Program-made: the position numbers and the translations under genes
In this document: one piece after another, positions 13,201 through 39,035 of the stretch
Position numbering within the stretch: position 1 is the stretch's first letter
Layout of the letters: each line of letters starts with the position of its first letter
The notes under the pieces: generated by a model
The model's database searches: none
What the model saw: the letters and a program-made list of their open reading frames with translations, nothing else
Told to the model about the DNA's origin: nothing
Assembly (NCBI GenBank): GCA_003640385.1
Contig: RCAB01000009.1
Coordinates: 186,001 to 250,000 of the forward strand
Reading direction: 5' to 3'
DNA from: Setaria digitata
Lineage: Eukaryota > Nematoda > Chromadorea > Rhabditida > Setariidae
DNA length: 64,000 bases

Positions 13201-16200
13201 CTGATGTAATTTAACTTCTTCATATATTCATCAGAATGAGTGATCACAATTTTAGGCATGACATCTGCTACTGTATAGAACTTTGCATCGGATTCACTGT
13301 CAATGGTATCTGTTGGTGTTTCACCTTTTCCCATATTTTCTGATTCTTCTATCTCCAAGTTTACCTTCTCATCACTGATACTCTGAGCATTTGACTTCTT
13401 TAATTCAATACTTCCTGATTCTGGCAGTTCTTTTTCTATATGTGAAAAAAATTCAGCAGCAGTAGGACTAACAGATCGACAGATTTTATCATCCTCTTCT
13501 TCGAAATCACTTATTTTAAAAGTGGCTGTTAATAAGTCTTCATTTTCTCTTTCCAAATTTTGAACTGTTTCCTCCAGTTTCTGAATTTGTCCATCTTTCT
13601 TTCGGATCTGAATATCATGGATTACATGTTCCATTATATTCAGTAATTTAAGAATTTTTGATCGAATTAATGAAATAGTATAGTGGAATAAACGAACCTG
13701 TATTTCAGCATTTTCAAGCTGATTCTTTATATTTATCATATTTAAATGACTGGCTTGTAAACATTTCCTTAATTTAATCACATTATAATCATTCTCTTGC
13801 AATGTTTCATAGCCTTTCCGTAAAGCTTCAACATGTCGTAATTCCAAATTTAATTTTTCTTTCTGTCTTTCAATCTATAAAATTTGTAATAAATTATAAA
13901 AATGCTCCAATATTTATTCATCTGACTACTGATTACCAGTGTCCTGTAGATTGCAAAACTATCATACCGCTGCAAAACAATCTTTCCCCTACAAATGCTC
14001 GGTGATTTTTTTTGTCTTCCAGGAAAATTTGTTAAATCACTTATTTACCTCCTCTTTATTCTTTTCACTTTTTGCATAATTAGCATTGATCTTCCTAAAC
14101 TTTTCTTTATATAATAGCATTTGTTGTACAGTTATTAGTTCCATTGAATTTGATCGCGTACGCTTAAAAAGAAAATAGAATTTAATTATCGAAATTAACG
14201 GATCCAAAGATAATAAGAATATTTATTCATTCATTTTTAATGGTAACTAAATTTACATTTATTACTATTTGAACTAGAATTCCTTTCGTATGGCATTATG
14301 AATTTTTTTGCATCATAACTTAAACTAATTCAAAGTCCATAAATGAATAATAACCCGACGAAGCTGATCGATATACTATACTTAATCATCATGATTAAGC
14401 TTGTATTTAACTTATATCTTAACTGGAAAGAAAGTGTCAAACTGCAGTAAGCCAACCTGAAGTAAAAGTTGTAGTGACCTGATCACTTCAAACAGTTTTT
14501 TTTTCTCATCTCTCCAACGTCGTTTTTTCTTTGCAAAGTCATTTTGTTGAACTATGAACTGATGACTAGCAAACTTCTGATTCTGCGAAAACTGCGCTCG
14601 ATCTGAAAGCGCCTTCAGGAAACGTCGCTCTAACGCAACCAGTAGACTTTTTACTTGCGATTCACTTTCAACATCTTCCAGAAAATGTGTCATTTCTGCG
14701 TTTTGTTCTCGAACTTTCTCTACTTCAATCTGCCAGTATTCGTTTTGGCTTGTCAAAACATTTACCATCTCCTGAATAAAAGTTCCAAAATTAAAAGGAT
14801 GGTCAATGATGCATAATTATTCCGAAAGGTCAACATCTTATCTCGTGAACAAGGGAGAAAGAGATGTATCATAAGTAATACGTGTGATCCGTGTTATGAC
14901 GCTTAAGAGTGTTTTAACAGATGTTACTCATCTAGTAGATTCAATTTTTGTCATTTAAATAAACTGTTAGAAGAAAGTTCGGCTTCATGCAGAAAAAGAA
15001 GGATTCAAAGACGAAAGACTTTTTCACAGGTTCATAAAAATTTATGTGAACCAGAAGAATAAGAAACGTAACCTTTAGATGTGCATTCTCCACTTCAAAT
15101 TCTGCATTTCTTGTTTGATCAGTCATCTCCAAAAAGTTTATAGCAATATATTCCGTCTCCTTCAAATTATTTCCTTTGAATGAATTCTCAGTCTGTTGTG
15201 ACAATATTTCGCGTATTTTTTCAAACTGACTACAACAATCTTTCAAATTTTTTTATAAATATAAATTTATTTGTGGCATTTGACAAACTGAGTTTGATTA
15301 CAAAATTTTAGGATTTAATTCCTACTTCTAATGAAATCATGAATTACACCGTTCAAATATGTATTAACTGACACGCTATATGCCATATCACGCAAAAAAC
15401 ATTGAAGTTTAAGCGCATTAAAGTCATATTCTTACCATTTGGTCACTTTTGATGAAATGCGTTGATTCAGCGCTGTCATCAGAAGCCAGAAGTTGCTTGT
15501 GCTGCATCAACAGCCTATCGTAATCTCTTCTGGGAACGGAATGTAGCAAAAGAGTCTGAAGGCGTGCAAGCTCAATTGATGCCAAATCCTGAAATAAGAT
15601 ATTCAAATGGATCTGGAGATTTTCCAGTCTTGATTTTTGAGAATAAAAAGACTTTCAAGAGTGAGAAATACACTTTTTTTCACTTCTATTTCAGTTTTTA
15701 TAAAAATCAGACTAGAATTCTTAGTAAAATTAAGCACAGATTTCTTATTAATAAAATTTATTATAGACCCTTTTTTTAAGCTAGCTAAATTCAGAACGAT
15801 AGAAAATTTTGAGATGGTTAAAGATGAAATTTTATTACCTGTCAAGACAAAATGAAAATGAAGGTTGATTTTAACGGGAATAATAATAACTAATAATTAA
15901 TAGCTAATAATAATAATAAATGAATAAACAAATTAATTAATGAATAATAATGATTTACTGATTCATAGTTTGCAATTTTGACTTGTTTTGCATGTAACAA
16001 GCGCTGTTCTTCGTAACTCTTTTCGACTTTCTTATGTTCGACATTTTCATTCTTCCGATTGAATTCAACAATTTCTAATTTTCTTACAAGCTGAAGATTT
16101 CGCAGCCGTTCTGCTACCACTTGTCTATTCATTTCTTCCAGTTTTTGTTCTACTTCACTTCCGTTTAATCGTATCGAATCAGATAACTTCTGCATGTGCA

Positions 16201-19200
16201 AACAATTAATTAAAAAGCTTTCTCATCAAACTGATCATTAATGGTGGTGATAATTTTTTGGGCAATCTGATAATTCCAATGAAATATATAAATAGAATTT
16301 GGACAAGGAAAACAGGAAGTGGGCCTGTAGGATTTCAAGAGTAACGGAAACAATTAGAAATATTTGTCTTTTTTTCAACCTTTTTTCGTATATCCATTAA
16401 TGCATAATGAAGCAAATTTCCAAACTCTATGAATTAAACCGTTTCGACTGCCATAAAACTTCCACCTTATATTCGTTAATTTCAATTTCATAAAATTCTA
16501 TTTGTTTGCGTAATTCGTCAGCAGTTCTGTCCCGCTGTATTCTCTCACTTTTGGCTACTTCTTCTTGTAGCTTCAAATATTTCTCTTTCAATTCACTCAA
16601 ATTCATTATCACTTGCTTCACACTTTTTTCCATACATCCCAGTTGTTGATCTTTGTCGTCCAATTCCTTAAAGTCAATTTTAGCTATTGCATAATTTGTG
16701 AGATTGAAATTAAGTGAAGGAAAAAAATGGAGATGAAATGGACTTGCAAAGTTCAACTTTTCAAATTCATGAAGAGAAAGACAGGAAATGAGACATCTAG
16801 TCTAACCTGTAAAAGTAGCATTAGCTCACGATTAAGTGATGAAATGATCATAGCGCTTGCTTCCAGACTCTCCAAACTTCCGTTTTTCTTTTCGCTCGAT
16901 TGTATCGCTGGTCGTTTCTCGATTCTACTATCTATTATTAGTTGTGTCACATTGTCAACGTTTTTTTCACTAATATCATCATTAAAATTCACGTCATCTT
17001 GAATGGGTTCCTCTTCCTTTCTTTCATTTTTCTCGTATTTCACTTCATGTTTCACTACCGTTGATTCCTGTGTAGAATCCGTTACATCAGCGGGATTTCC
17101 TAATTTCTGTTTCCGATAGGGAGCAACGGAAACAGAATTCAATTCGGCCTGTAATAATGAGCATTCAGTTGTCAATTTCTCGATCTGTTGCTCTCGAAAG
17201 CAGAGTTGCTTTTCTAAGCGATTAATTTCAGCTTCTGCGCTTCCAAAAATTTCCTGAAATTGACGAAACCAATGAAATTTTGGAAGAGATTGCACATGAA
17301 TTTCACTGATTTACAGTTTTCGTTTTTTCGTTCAATGGAAACAAAATACTCTGAACTATTCTGGAGGCAATTTTTTTGTCACATAGATCAGTTTAAATCA
17401 ATCAGCAATAAGTCATAAATCAACTTATCGATTAATCCATCCGCTCTTTCTCTCTTCCTGTCTCAAAACATAATCCAAACCTACTAAGAAATGCTTTAAG
17501 GCTTTTTTTCCCCATCTCAGCTTAATCTAAACTCTTTATGAAAAAATGATACTAAATTTTACCCCGCGAAGTCTCGTCAGTTCGGCATTTACTTTATGAT
17601 TTTCAGCATCCTTTATTTCCATATTATGTACAAGTTCATTGTTTTGTATTTCATATTGTTTAATTTCAAAATTCAACTCATCAACGGTCTGTAATATTTA
17701 CCGTTTACATTGCATCTATCTTTTCAAAGGAATATTTTCTTTTTTTAATATTTTTATTCTTTGATGAATTTTAGAGGAAATTAAACCAGCCTTGTTAAGT
17801 TCCGTTATTTTGTGTTGCATTTCCACAGCTGCATCAACTTTATTATTATTTACTGTAACACCAAAAAGTTGCCGAGCTACTTTTGTAGCTTCCACAAGTT
17901 CCGTTCGCAATCTTTCCATTTCATTTTCACGCTCGATATTATTCTCCAATGTACTTTGGCTTTGTAACTCTTGCAGTTCAGCCTATAACTTTTAAATTAG
18001 CCAATTTAAAGTGCAACATACTATTATGCTAACTGGGTTCTTAGCAGCAAGAAACTCTAAATATAGCCTTATAACTTTGCAATTACTAAAATGGAAGTTC
18101 ATCATAACTTACTATAGTTGAATTTTCTGCAATTTTGTGCATTTGATATGCATTTGATATAGTTTTTCAAAAATCTTGCCTAACACCTTTTATTTAATCG
18201 AATTTTTAAAATTTAAAAACAAACTTGCAAAATTTCAAACTTCATTTGCAAATCTTCAATTTGTTCATCTTTCTTTTGCAACAAGCCCTGAAACTTTCAT
18301 ATCGGATACAGTTATATGAATATTATAACACTATAATACCATAGTCTGGTACGGAGTTATTACTGAGTCTGTCAACTTGAAATTCAAGTTGTAGCTCCGA
18401 CTACTTGTACTCAGCCGTGTGTATAAGTCTGAAATTTGTAAAATCACCTGATAGTACTGGACGGATCTGTCATCATCATTTTCCAACTTATCGATATTTG
18501 TCGCTTTTTCATCTTCAAGCTAAAATTAACGTAGTTATATGACGATATTTGCTCTAACATTGACTTTTTCTATAATCTTTTGACAAGTAAATAGAAGGAA
18601 ATCAACTAAAATTGATTAAATTCTTCTTCAGCAATACTTTACAATTCAAATGGTCCAAATTTTTTTCTTCGAAATATTTACTTGGATCACTCCAACATTA
18701 CCAGATTTTGAAATAATAAATTTGAATAAAAGGTTTTTGTCGTTTGAACTGCCGATGCAGCTATCAATCGTTGAGGAGATAACTACATAATGATGATAAA
18801 TAGTGAAGTAACAGTAGTGAAGTAATTGTTATATTGTTTATAATTTGTATATAGTATATTGTTTATAATTTGTAGTGATTTAGAGAACTACTGATGGTGA
18901 TATTTGAGAAAATGCCCATTTATTTGTTAATTAATAATTAAAACAGAACGAAAGTGACCTACTTTTCTGGAGTGTTCAATTACTGAAAGTAATGAGCAGC
19001 AATTAATTAATTAGCTTATGGTTAGGCTTCTGCTCCATATTTGATATTCTATTTAAGAAACTTTAATCACAAAGTAAGCGGAACCAATTGAATCAAGTTA
19101 TAAACAATATCAGTAGAATGAAGTGAAATTGATTTTAACAATTAAAGATATAGGAATTTGCAAATTTATGAATTGCCGGCTCATTTTTACCTTTTTACTA

Positions 19201-21351
19201 AGTAATTCATTATCATTTATTAAGCGTCCGATGATTTCATCACTTTCCAGCAGCTGTTGACGCAACGTTCGATAGTTATTCGTCGTATCCTCAATGAAAG
19301 TTGTTGCTGATGCTAATGCTGTCGAGAGTTGCTCAATTTCCGCCCGAAGTTCATCATTTTGCTGTACCACTTCCTGAAGGATAACATTCTTTCAGAATCA
19401 TCGTCACAAACACTTCGGCTACTCAGCCTTCAGGAATTTAGGGATGACGATGAAGGAGAGGACCTGAAGTTGCTTGGAAAGCATGGCAGCCTGTTGACTT
19501 CGCTGTTGCAATTTCATTGCTTCGGCTTCATTAGTTGCGCATATTTCTATTTTATTATCAAGTCGTTGGTTCAGTTCACGAATAGAATCATTCAAAAATG
19601 CTTGCTAAACGTAATATTTTGTTATATAAGATTAGACTTAGAATCACTTTTTCTTTGTATCGAACAATATTTTTGAAAGTTATTAAAATAATTCATTCTC
19701 TAGAAGTTTTTACTCATAACAGTTTAAAAGTTTTTATCCTAGAAATAATAGTCTTTAACAAATTTGTAAAATAAAAAAAGTTGGTTTTGTTTATGGATAT
19801 CGGGGGTAGATTATACCTGTTGAAGAAGTTTGGTTCGTTCATTCTCGAGCTGTTCTATTTGGGAGCTCAATTTTTCTGCCTTGTCGTTTTTCTCTGCTAG
19901 TTCACGACCTCTTAAAATTAATTACTTTCGATTTCCGTCGTATTTTTCCGTGCTTCAAAATTACCCTACGTAAATATTTGAAATGTAATGTCTACGTAAC
20001 GTCCCATTATTTATTCCTCTTTACTTAATAATTCGTAAAATTTATGTTAAAGTAAATTGTTAAAAAGAGAACCGTTCTTTATTCTGTCCTTTTAAGTATG
20101 AATTCTCTTCCTGTAAACTATTAATTCGTGCGCGGAATGCTTCACTGAGATCAGTAACGTTCGTTACGGCGTTTAACTGTTCACGCAAAGAGTTGAGTTG
20201 AAGCTATAAAACCTGCCTGATTGAGATAAAATTTTTGAAAAATGAAGAAATTTATCAAATTTTACAAAATCAAATAAACAATAGCTTATATAAAAGCGAC
20301 TCTCATATGAGATAAAAACACTTATAAAACAAGAGAGTTAGCTAAGTTGACAAATTGATTATCATCTGAAAGCTTTTAATCTAGCAAGTGTTGATGAATT
20401 CTACCCTTTACCTATCATATTATTCATTAATTACGGTAATTGTCGATTAAAAAGTTATAAATGGTTATACAAAAGAAATTATTCGTAGAAAAATATGTAT
20501 CACAGATAAATCAGAAATTTGATCAATCCGAATTACTGATCAAATACTTTTGTACATACAGGGAACTTTTCCTTCAATTAAATTCATAAATTGACAGTTA
20601 TTGAATTAACTACTTCTATAATTAATTAATACCCTCATGTTTTCTCTTTCTTCTTCCCAGTTTTCCTGCTTTTCCACCATTTCGCTAGCTTCCTTTTCTG
20701 CTAACTCTCTCAACTCTTCAGCATTTGCATGCTCATACTGCATAATCCATTTCATTGCCTTCAGTATTCGTTTAGCCGATTCTGGTAATTCAGAATCTTC
20801 TGGATCGTACTAAATTTATCTACCACTATATGAAATAATGTATTAAATTTCACGCTGGATACAAATATGAGAATTCTGGTATTAAAATAACAATGATTCT
20901 TTATAAATCAAATATGGTTAATAATTTGTTTACTTTTACTAAATGTACTAATACAGACTATTGAGTAATGATTAAATATATAAAGAAAAATTTCTAAATC
21001 CATGGCAAATATTAAATTATGAAATTGTACAAACACTAGTTTTTTTTCGGTTTTTCATTACGCAGAGTCAGTTGGGTCATACTGTTGGACTAGCAGCACT
21101 TTAAACAAAATCATTCATTTATTTTACCATTTTTTTAAAATCGGACTTAAAATTTCCACCATCAATTAACTTTTGATTTGAATTATTCTTTTGATATCGC
21201 CTGCTATGGTGTTAATGTCAAACTGTAGAGTATTCCTAGAAACAGTTGTACTAACCTTCGAAAGTTCCTCATACCATCGACTTAATATTTCATAATTATC
21301 ACCGCCTTCTTCAAATAACTCTTCCAGTCCATTTAAATTCAGCGATACCAT
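10294..21351 (-). CDS. CEP290: CEP290-like ciliary transition-zone coiled-coil protein
   Basis: Long coiled-coil protein. CEP290 links microtubules to membrane at the ciliary transition zone; in nematodes cilia occur only on sensory neurons. About 27 exons over 11 kb add up to roughly 1,700-1,800 aa, shorter than the vertebrate protein (about 2,480). ATG at 21349-21351 (MVSLNLNGLEELFEEG), stop at 10294-10296 (...EREKWQNLL). Main coding blocks, approximate: 21257-21351, 20635-20810, 20090-20205, 19815-19910, 19190-19375, 16805-17250, 15960-16195, 14455-14770, 13165-13620, 12375-12985, 11350-11645, 10893-11110. Nearly all are heptad-rich (Glu, Lys, Leu, Gln). Two segments line up with CEP290 specifically: LTSQNEYWQIEVEKV near 14.7 kb, and near 11.0 kb the stretch KISGL...GELSKLKEKAEQ followed by SISYMRPHG, which matches the conserved ILYMRAH region. 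Small exons were joined by eye and some may be missed. Confidence 0.75.
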
Positions 21352-21902
21352 TTTACCTTCAATAGTAATTTATCATATTTGCTTTAAAATTTTTGAAATT
21401 TACAAAATTGGAAATAGAAAAATTATGCGATAGTTTAAAAAATGGAATGAAGCCAAATGTATATATATATATATATATATATAAAAAACATTTAAAATAC
21501 ATTTTTTTACATTTTTTATTAAATATATATATATGTTTACTGCATTGAAATATATAGATAATTGAGTATACATAATCATTTTTCGACTAAGCAAAGGGAT
21601 TCTCGAAAGGATAGAGAAAGTAGCCAATGGTCACTCACTCATAAACCACAGCGGTGTGCTTCATAATCCTGATGTCGTGATGCAGTGTTTCTATAGCAAC
21701 CTGTTATTCAATCAGAAAAGCCTAAATAAACACTTCTCGTAATCTTAGTGTCTCCTGATTTAATACGTGAAATTAGCATGTAAAATTGTGGAATAACACA
21801 TTAACTTCCCGTTGCTTGAATAATTTCGATATACGAATTCAAGGATAAGTTTTCTTGAGTGCAATCACGAAGTAAAATCATGAAACCTTCTCGAAAATGA
21901 TA

Positions 21903-22152
21903 ATTATTTGCGTTACCAAGGTAATTCAGGCAAATTTTTTTTACAGGAACATATTAAAAAACGTATCTGTGACGTACTTACTTTACAAGTGAACAGCTCA
22001 TTTTAAAACTTCGCTATTCAAGTNGTCATCTATTATTTGCGTTACCAAGGTAATTCAGGTAAATTTTTTTTACAGGAACATATTAAAAAACGTATCTCTG
22101 ACGTACTTACTTTACAAGTGAACAGCTCATTTTAAAACTTCGCTATTCAAGT
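21903..22152. repeat. 121-bp direct repeat flanking an undetermined base
   Basis: Copies 21903-22023 and 22032-22152 differ at only two positions (21931/22060 and 21969/22098). They are separated by N at 22024 plus seven bases. This is the pattern expected when an assembler joins two overlapping contig ends, although a true tandem duplication is possible. Confidence 0.9.
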
Positions 22153-22448
22153 TCGAATTATGTTTAGCGGTGAATATTAAATTATTTCTAAAACTTAGTT
22201 CCTCCTTTTGGAAGAGCCAAAGTTCGGGAACCGCTGCGTATTTAATGTCTATAATAAATTTATCTTGCTGCGACGTTTCAGATTCTGCATTACTGCTCAA
22301 TAGCACATTTGCGGGACATATGGACCATTTCCCGCTGAATTCAGCAAGACCCACCAATAACAACTGGACACCAATTCTTTTGAAGATGCAAAGTATTATT
22401 CTTGTATTGGACTTTGTAATAATTTCAGATGATATGAGGAGTTCTTAA
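22127..22448. CDS. Doubtful overlapping ORFs, strand uncertain
   Basis: Plus strand: ATG at 22170, 92 aa (22170-22448). Minus strand: an open frame from about 22439 to the stop at 22127, with no ATG at its head, reading AEFSGKWSICPANVLL and AAVPELWLFQKEELSF. I recognise neither. The minus frame looks more protein-like and could be a final exon, but no partner exon was found. Its stop lies in the duplicated segment, so the assembly here is unsafe. Confidence 0.2.
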
Positions 22449-22598
22449 AACTTCGTGGAATTTACTTTTAAATGTTAGATGTCCCAACATAAATTGTTTG
22501 CAGTAAATATTTTGTTGCAACAAAACACTAATTAACAACAAGGAAACAAAAGATCACAGTTAAAATAAGACAATAAAAACTGGTCATTAATAAGACAT

Positions 22599-28208
<5,610 letters not shown>

Positions 28209-28823
28209 GTGCAAATTCCTGAATTTACATTATAAAAATATGAAACATCAAACAACAGACTCAACTGCCTTAAAAATAATGATTACTCAAGTACTAACTT
28301 TGCACCCTAACTCCCATCTCAACCATTTCTACAAATCTCACTCCGACTTCTCGAACTGACCTTTATTGAAAGTTTCAAAAAAAGCCACAACTTACGGTCA
28401 CATAGTACTTCATGGATCCGGCCATTTCTGTTAAGTAAATCAGGCGTAGGGTGTCATTTCAACGAATTTTCCGGTTCCTTTGCTTTTATCTCTCTTTCCT
28501 TAATAATATTTGTTCTCGGATATACTATCAACTATTGTCATAAAAGGTTTCTCATTTCCTGCTTAACAAGTCCTCATTTTCATGCTTTTTTGTTCCTTCA
28601 GATCACATCATCATTCTCCTTTCTTCTTTACTTTTGTAATTTTTCACTTTGGCCTCTCATCTGTTAAGATGCCGAAATATGCTATTTTCTTCTGTTTTGT
28701 GCATTAAACTTTTACTGAAATCTTTCAAATCTGATCATTGATTGTCTCCTTTTTAATGATATATTGTCTCTGGCTGTAGCAAGTAACTATAATTGTTATT
28801 GCCTACCACTGTCATTTTACAGT
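28209..28823. promoter_or_regulatory. Shared upstream region of DDX54 and SRP19
   Basis: 615 bases separate the two divergent start codons, so both promoters must lie here or in 5' exons. T-rich tracts occur toward the SRP19 side. No defined element is recognised. A minus-strand ATG at 28431-28433 followed by a GTAAG donor could be a 5' non-coding exon of DDX54. Confidence 0.4.
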
Positions 28824-29946
28824 ATGGCTGCACAGTACAAGACAAAGCCTTCAAGTGATGAATGCAAATGGATATGCTTATATCCACTTTATATGAATTC
28901 TCGTAAAACAATCGCTCAAGGACGACGAGTAAGCAAGAGCAAGGTACTTATTATCGTTCGGGCAGTAAAGGATTCAGAAACCTCTTTGCCCTTTTTGCTC
29001 TTCACCTTCTCTGCTTTTGGATGGTACGAGAGAGTGGTGGCGAAAAGGAAAGATTAATGGACGGTGGTAACTGGAAAAGAAAAAACTTTTAAAAGTTTTA
29101 ATTTTTTCAAAGTCCCCACCTCTCTTTTCATCACTATTTCTGATTAGTTAGACTAGTGATTGATTGGAGCATATAATTCATCTTCATTTTTAAGTCTGGT
29201 TAGCTTAATTTGTTTTTATTAACAAACATTGCATTAAAGGCAGTTGATTCACCAACAGCACAAGAAATCTTCGATATCTTAACAAATGCTGGCTTGAAAA
29301 CTAAACTTGAGGTATTTTGTTCATGAAAAGTATTTTGTCGTCTGCAGCTGTTTATGCTTTCTCCTCTGTTTGTGATAATTTGTGATAAAAATTCAGAGAT
29401 GCAATGATTTTTTTTTCTCTTAGAACTGCAATTCTTTGATTGTAGTGCTAATAGGTTCTACTATTATTGAAAAATAAATAGGATTGTTTTCAGTTAGACT
29501 TTTCTGACAAGTTGATTGAGTTTTTAAAATTCCAGTTAATTCACACCTATGCTTTCTTTTACTGTTCCTTCCTTATTTTATTTTTTATTTAATTGACTGA
29601 CTGCTGTTCGATCTCTAGAAACAGAAGATGCATCCCTTGGATCCAAATCGAGATGCTAATTCTCAAGGAAGAGTACGAGTTCAATTGCGGAATGATGACG
29701 GTTCTCTGTATAACCAAAAATTCCCGACTAGTAAGTGCTGATTAATTCTTATTAGATAAAGTTGCAAAGTCTTTTAGTGATTGCGATTTTTTAGGATTAT
29801 ACATTATAGGGATGTCACTAATGTTATATGTTTGTGAAATGGTACCAAAACTGAAAACACGTCAAGCTGGTAGTGGAGCAGTATCACAAACTTCTTTGAC
29901 TGGTGTGGGTGGAAGTGGAAAAGCTAATAAAAAGAAGAAACGATGA
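28824..29946 (+). CDS. SRP19: SRP19, signal recognition particle 19 kDa subunit
   Basis: Binds the tips of helices 6 and 8 of SRP RNA and prepares the site for SRP54, needed for targeting secretory proteins to the ER. Four exons (28824-28943, 29240-29311, 29619-29730, 29810-29946) join in frame to 146 aa, matching the usual 144 or so. Diagnostic stretches: WICLYPLYMNSRKTIAQGRR, AVDSPTAQEI, GRVRVQL, then MLYVCEMVPKLKTR and a lysine-rich end (KANKKKKR). The first exon begins two bases after a TTTTACAG acceptor (ends 28822), a likely trans-splice site. Exon 2 uses an AAG acceptor (29237-29239), which frame and homology support. For exon 4 the acceptor at 29809, not the one at 29794, keeps the frame. 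Confidence 0.96.
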
Positions 29947-32241
29947 TATTTTTTTTGACGTGCTTAACTAGATTATGTTTCATCATGCTGTGCATGTCTC
30001 GTGATTAAAACCTATTAATTTTAAAAAATTTCAAAGGATTGAAAAGAATCTGTGATGATCATTGTGATATGATTGGCTTGCTGCAGTTAATTTCTTGTGA
30101 ATCTTAAGTTTTCATTTTTCATGCTCCTTTCATTGCTTTATGGTATTTTGGTTGTATTCCTTTCCTTTTCTTAGAGAGAAAAAAGAGAAAAATAAAGATA
30201 CCTCATTTTAGGAAAGGAGGAGGGTATATCAGCTTGTCTTTTATAAAATGATCTTTTGAAATTCGTAGTACCTTGCCTCTTATAATGTTGGATAAAAAAA
30301 AATGTTAAAGAAATATTCTTCAAAAAAGAAGGAAAGATGTTCCTACTTACTGGACGGCACGCATACGTCGATTCGTAATCAATTATAGAGAGTACCAGGT
30401 ATCTGGATGACTGCTTGGCAATTGAAGGAATCAGACCGAGTTATCAATGGTTAGCTTCTTGATTACTTACAACAGATTGAATAGTGAGAATAAAAGCCAA
30501 GTTCGAAGCCGGTCTCGGCTGTTGGTCGAGAATTTGTTTTTGTTGGTAAAAAACCAACGAATTAGCAGGTATCAACTAAAATTCTTAAAGACACAGCCCA
30601 GGTCGAATGACGCCAAATGTTAACATGGAACTGTCTTGCAAATAAATTCTGCTTCCTTTATCAGCTGTGTCACTGGTAATAACGAGCTGAATGAAGGATC
30701 TAGAAAGCATGTTTTCTTACGATGAAATTCGGAGTATCCAGATTCACTTCTGAGCATCAGATCTCCCAAATGCTCTGCTCCTGGAAAATGATTTCTTCGT
30801 CATCAATTGGATTTCTCATGCGATACAAACTAAATCATTATGTTTGATGGGACCTTCTTTCACCAGATACGGAAGCATTTGGTGTAAAGAATTATATAAT
30901 CAATGAAATAAGATGCTTCGCATCGTTATTTTCATCACATTGTAATCTGATTAGTCAGCTGATCAACACAGATCATCATCGATCTAGACACCTGGAATAT
31001 TTCTTTTAAGACGGACAAAAACGAAGCATAGACAGATCCGAATCGAGCATCTGACATTGTTGGAGTGAGTAATGAAGTTAACTCCTATTGTGTTATAATA
31101 TTTTCTTCTCTACCTATTTTGTTGCAGTATTTCATAGTATAGAAAATATTACTACCATTGTGGAGAAGTGAACTGTGGATTAAAATAATGACTGTTGTAT
31201 CTTGTGTGAAGTAGTAGTTTGGTTTGAATGAAACATAAAATTAATGAGCTCATACATATCACCAAAAGCCTAATTTAGCATTCTTGACTAGATTATTAGT
31301 AATTTGACCTAACTGTCTGGCTTGGCGAGTGCGATGTATTTAAAAAGACTACTGGGAACTGGAAAATACTTGCTCTAACGTCAAATCATTTTAAATACAA
31401 CAAGCCTTAGTTACTTCCGTCCTGGATAGTTTCCTAGTAGGAGTCTTAAAAAAGCTTTTTACCCTAATTCTTTTCCATTCTATGTGAAACAGTTCACTTT
31501 TCACTTTTCGTTTTCTTCTTCCAGCTTAACTTCCTTCTACTGTTAATCTTTCATCCCACTCTATGTCTTGACATCGTACAATGTGATTTTAAGCCTGATA
31601 AAATGATCCAGGGCGTTCTCAACTGATCGCTGCTGACAGTCCATCATCGTTCTGCTACGTCTGCAAAAATTCCTCCTAAATCACCCCAGCCAGCCATCAT
31701 TTTATTTTGAGTGAGATGGATATTCGTTCGTTACATCATTCAAATTTTGAATTGTTTTATTGTGATATGAAATTCATAAATGGCATTATCATAAGACACA
31801 CAGAAATATTAATAATGGTAGTAAATTATTAATAATAATAATTAATAATCATAAACAGCAATAGTTAATAAGCAATGATAAATAATAAATAAAAACCAAT
31901 AATAATTAGTAATGGTTGATAAATAATTAATTAGTAAGAGTTAGCTGATAACAATTAATTAGTAATAACTAACAGTAACTAATCAATAATAATTATTCAA
32001 TAGTGATTGATACCAACTAATTAATAATTAAGTAGCGATAACCAGTCAATAATTAATTAGCAATAATTAATGACAGTAATAAATAATAATAATTGGCAAA
32101 AGTAATAATTAGTAATAGTACTTTGCAATAATGATGATAATAATGATATAATATAATAATAATAATAATAGTAATAATAATAAATAATTAATAGTTATTA
32201 ATAATAATTAATAGTTATTAATAATAATGGTAGTTATTAAT

Positions 32242-32281
<40 letters not shown>

Positions 32282-32341
32282 TTTATAATAATAATAATTA
32301 TTACTATAATGAATAGTAACAATAACTAATAATTAATGAAT
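29947..32341. other. Intergenic region between SRP19 and the Src-type kinase
   Basis: 2.4 kb between two convergent 3' ends. A possible SRP19 polyadenylation signal, AATAAA, lies at 30191-30196. The last 550 bases are AAT/TAA-rich low-complexity DNA. No coding exon or RNA gene is recognised in the middle part. Confidence 0.5.
31795..32341. repeat. AAT-rich low-complexity array
   Basis: Imperfect AAT, AATAAT and TTAATA units run up to the stop codon of the Src-type kinase, with purer (AAT)n near 32150-32180 and 32245-32300. The kinase 3' UTR probably lies in it. Confidence 0.85.

Positions 32342-39035
<6,694 letters not shown>

Larger units (their letters stand above)
21352..22598. other. Interval between the CEP290-like gene and DDX54
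   Basis: It contains a short TA microsatellite (about 21459-21482), a 121-bp direct repeat flanking the only undetermined base, and overlapping open frames on both strands (22127-22448). No gene is firmly supported. Confidence 0.5.

Noticed and set aside
28393..28433. Minus-strand ATG followed by ten codons and a GTAAG donor, as a coding first exon of DDX54
   Set aside because: Joining it to the next exon at the CAG acceptor gives a stop after six codons; at most a non-coding leader exon.
30300..30420. Possible small basic ribosomal-protein-like peptide after SRP19
   Set aside because: A short stretch (VPTYWTARIRRF) looked suggestive, but there is no start or splice support and no true match to eL39 or eL41.
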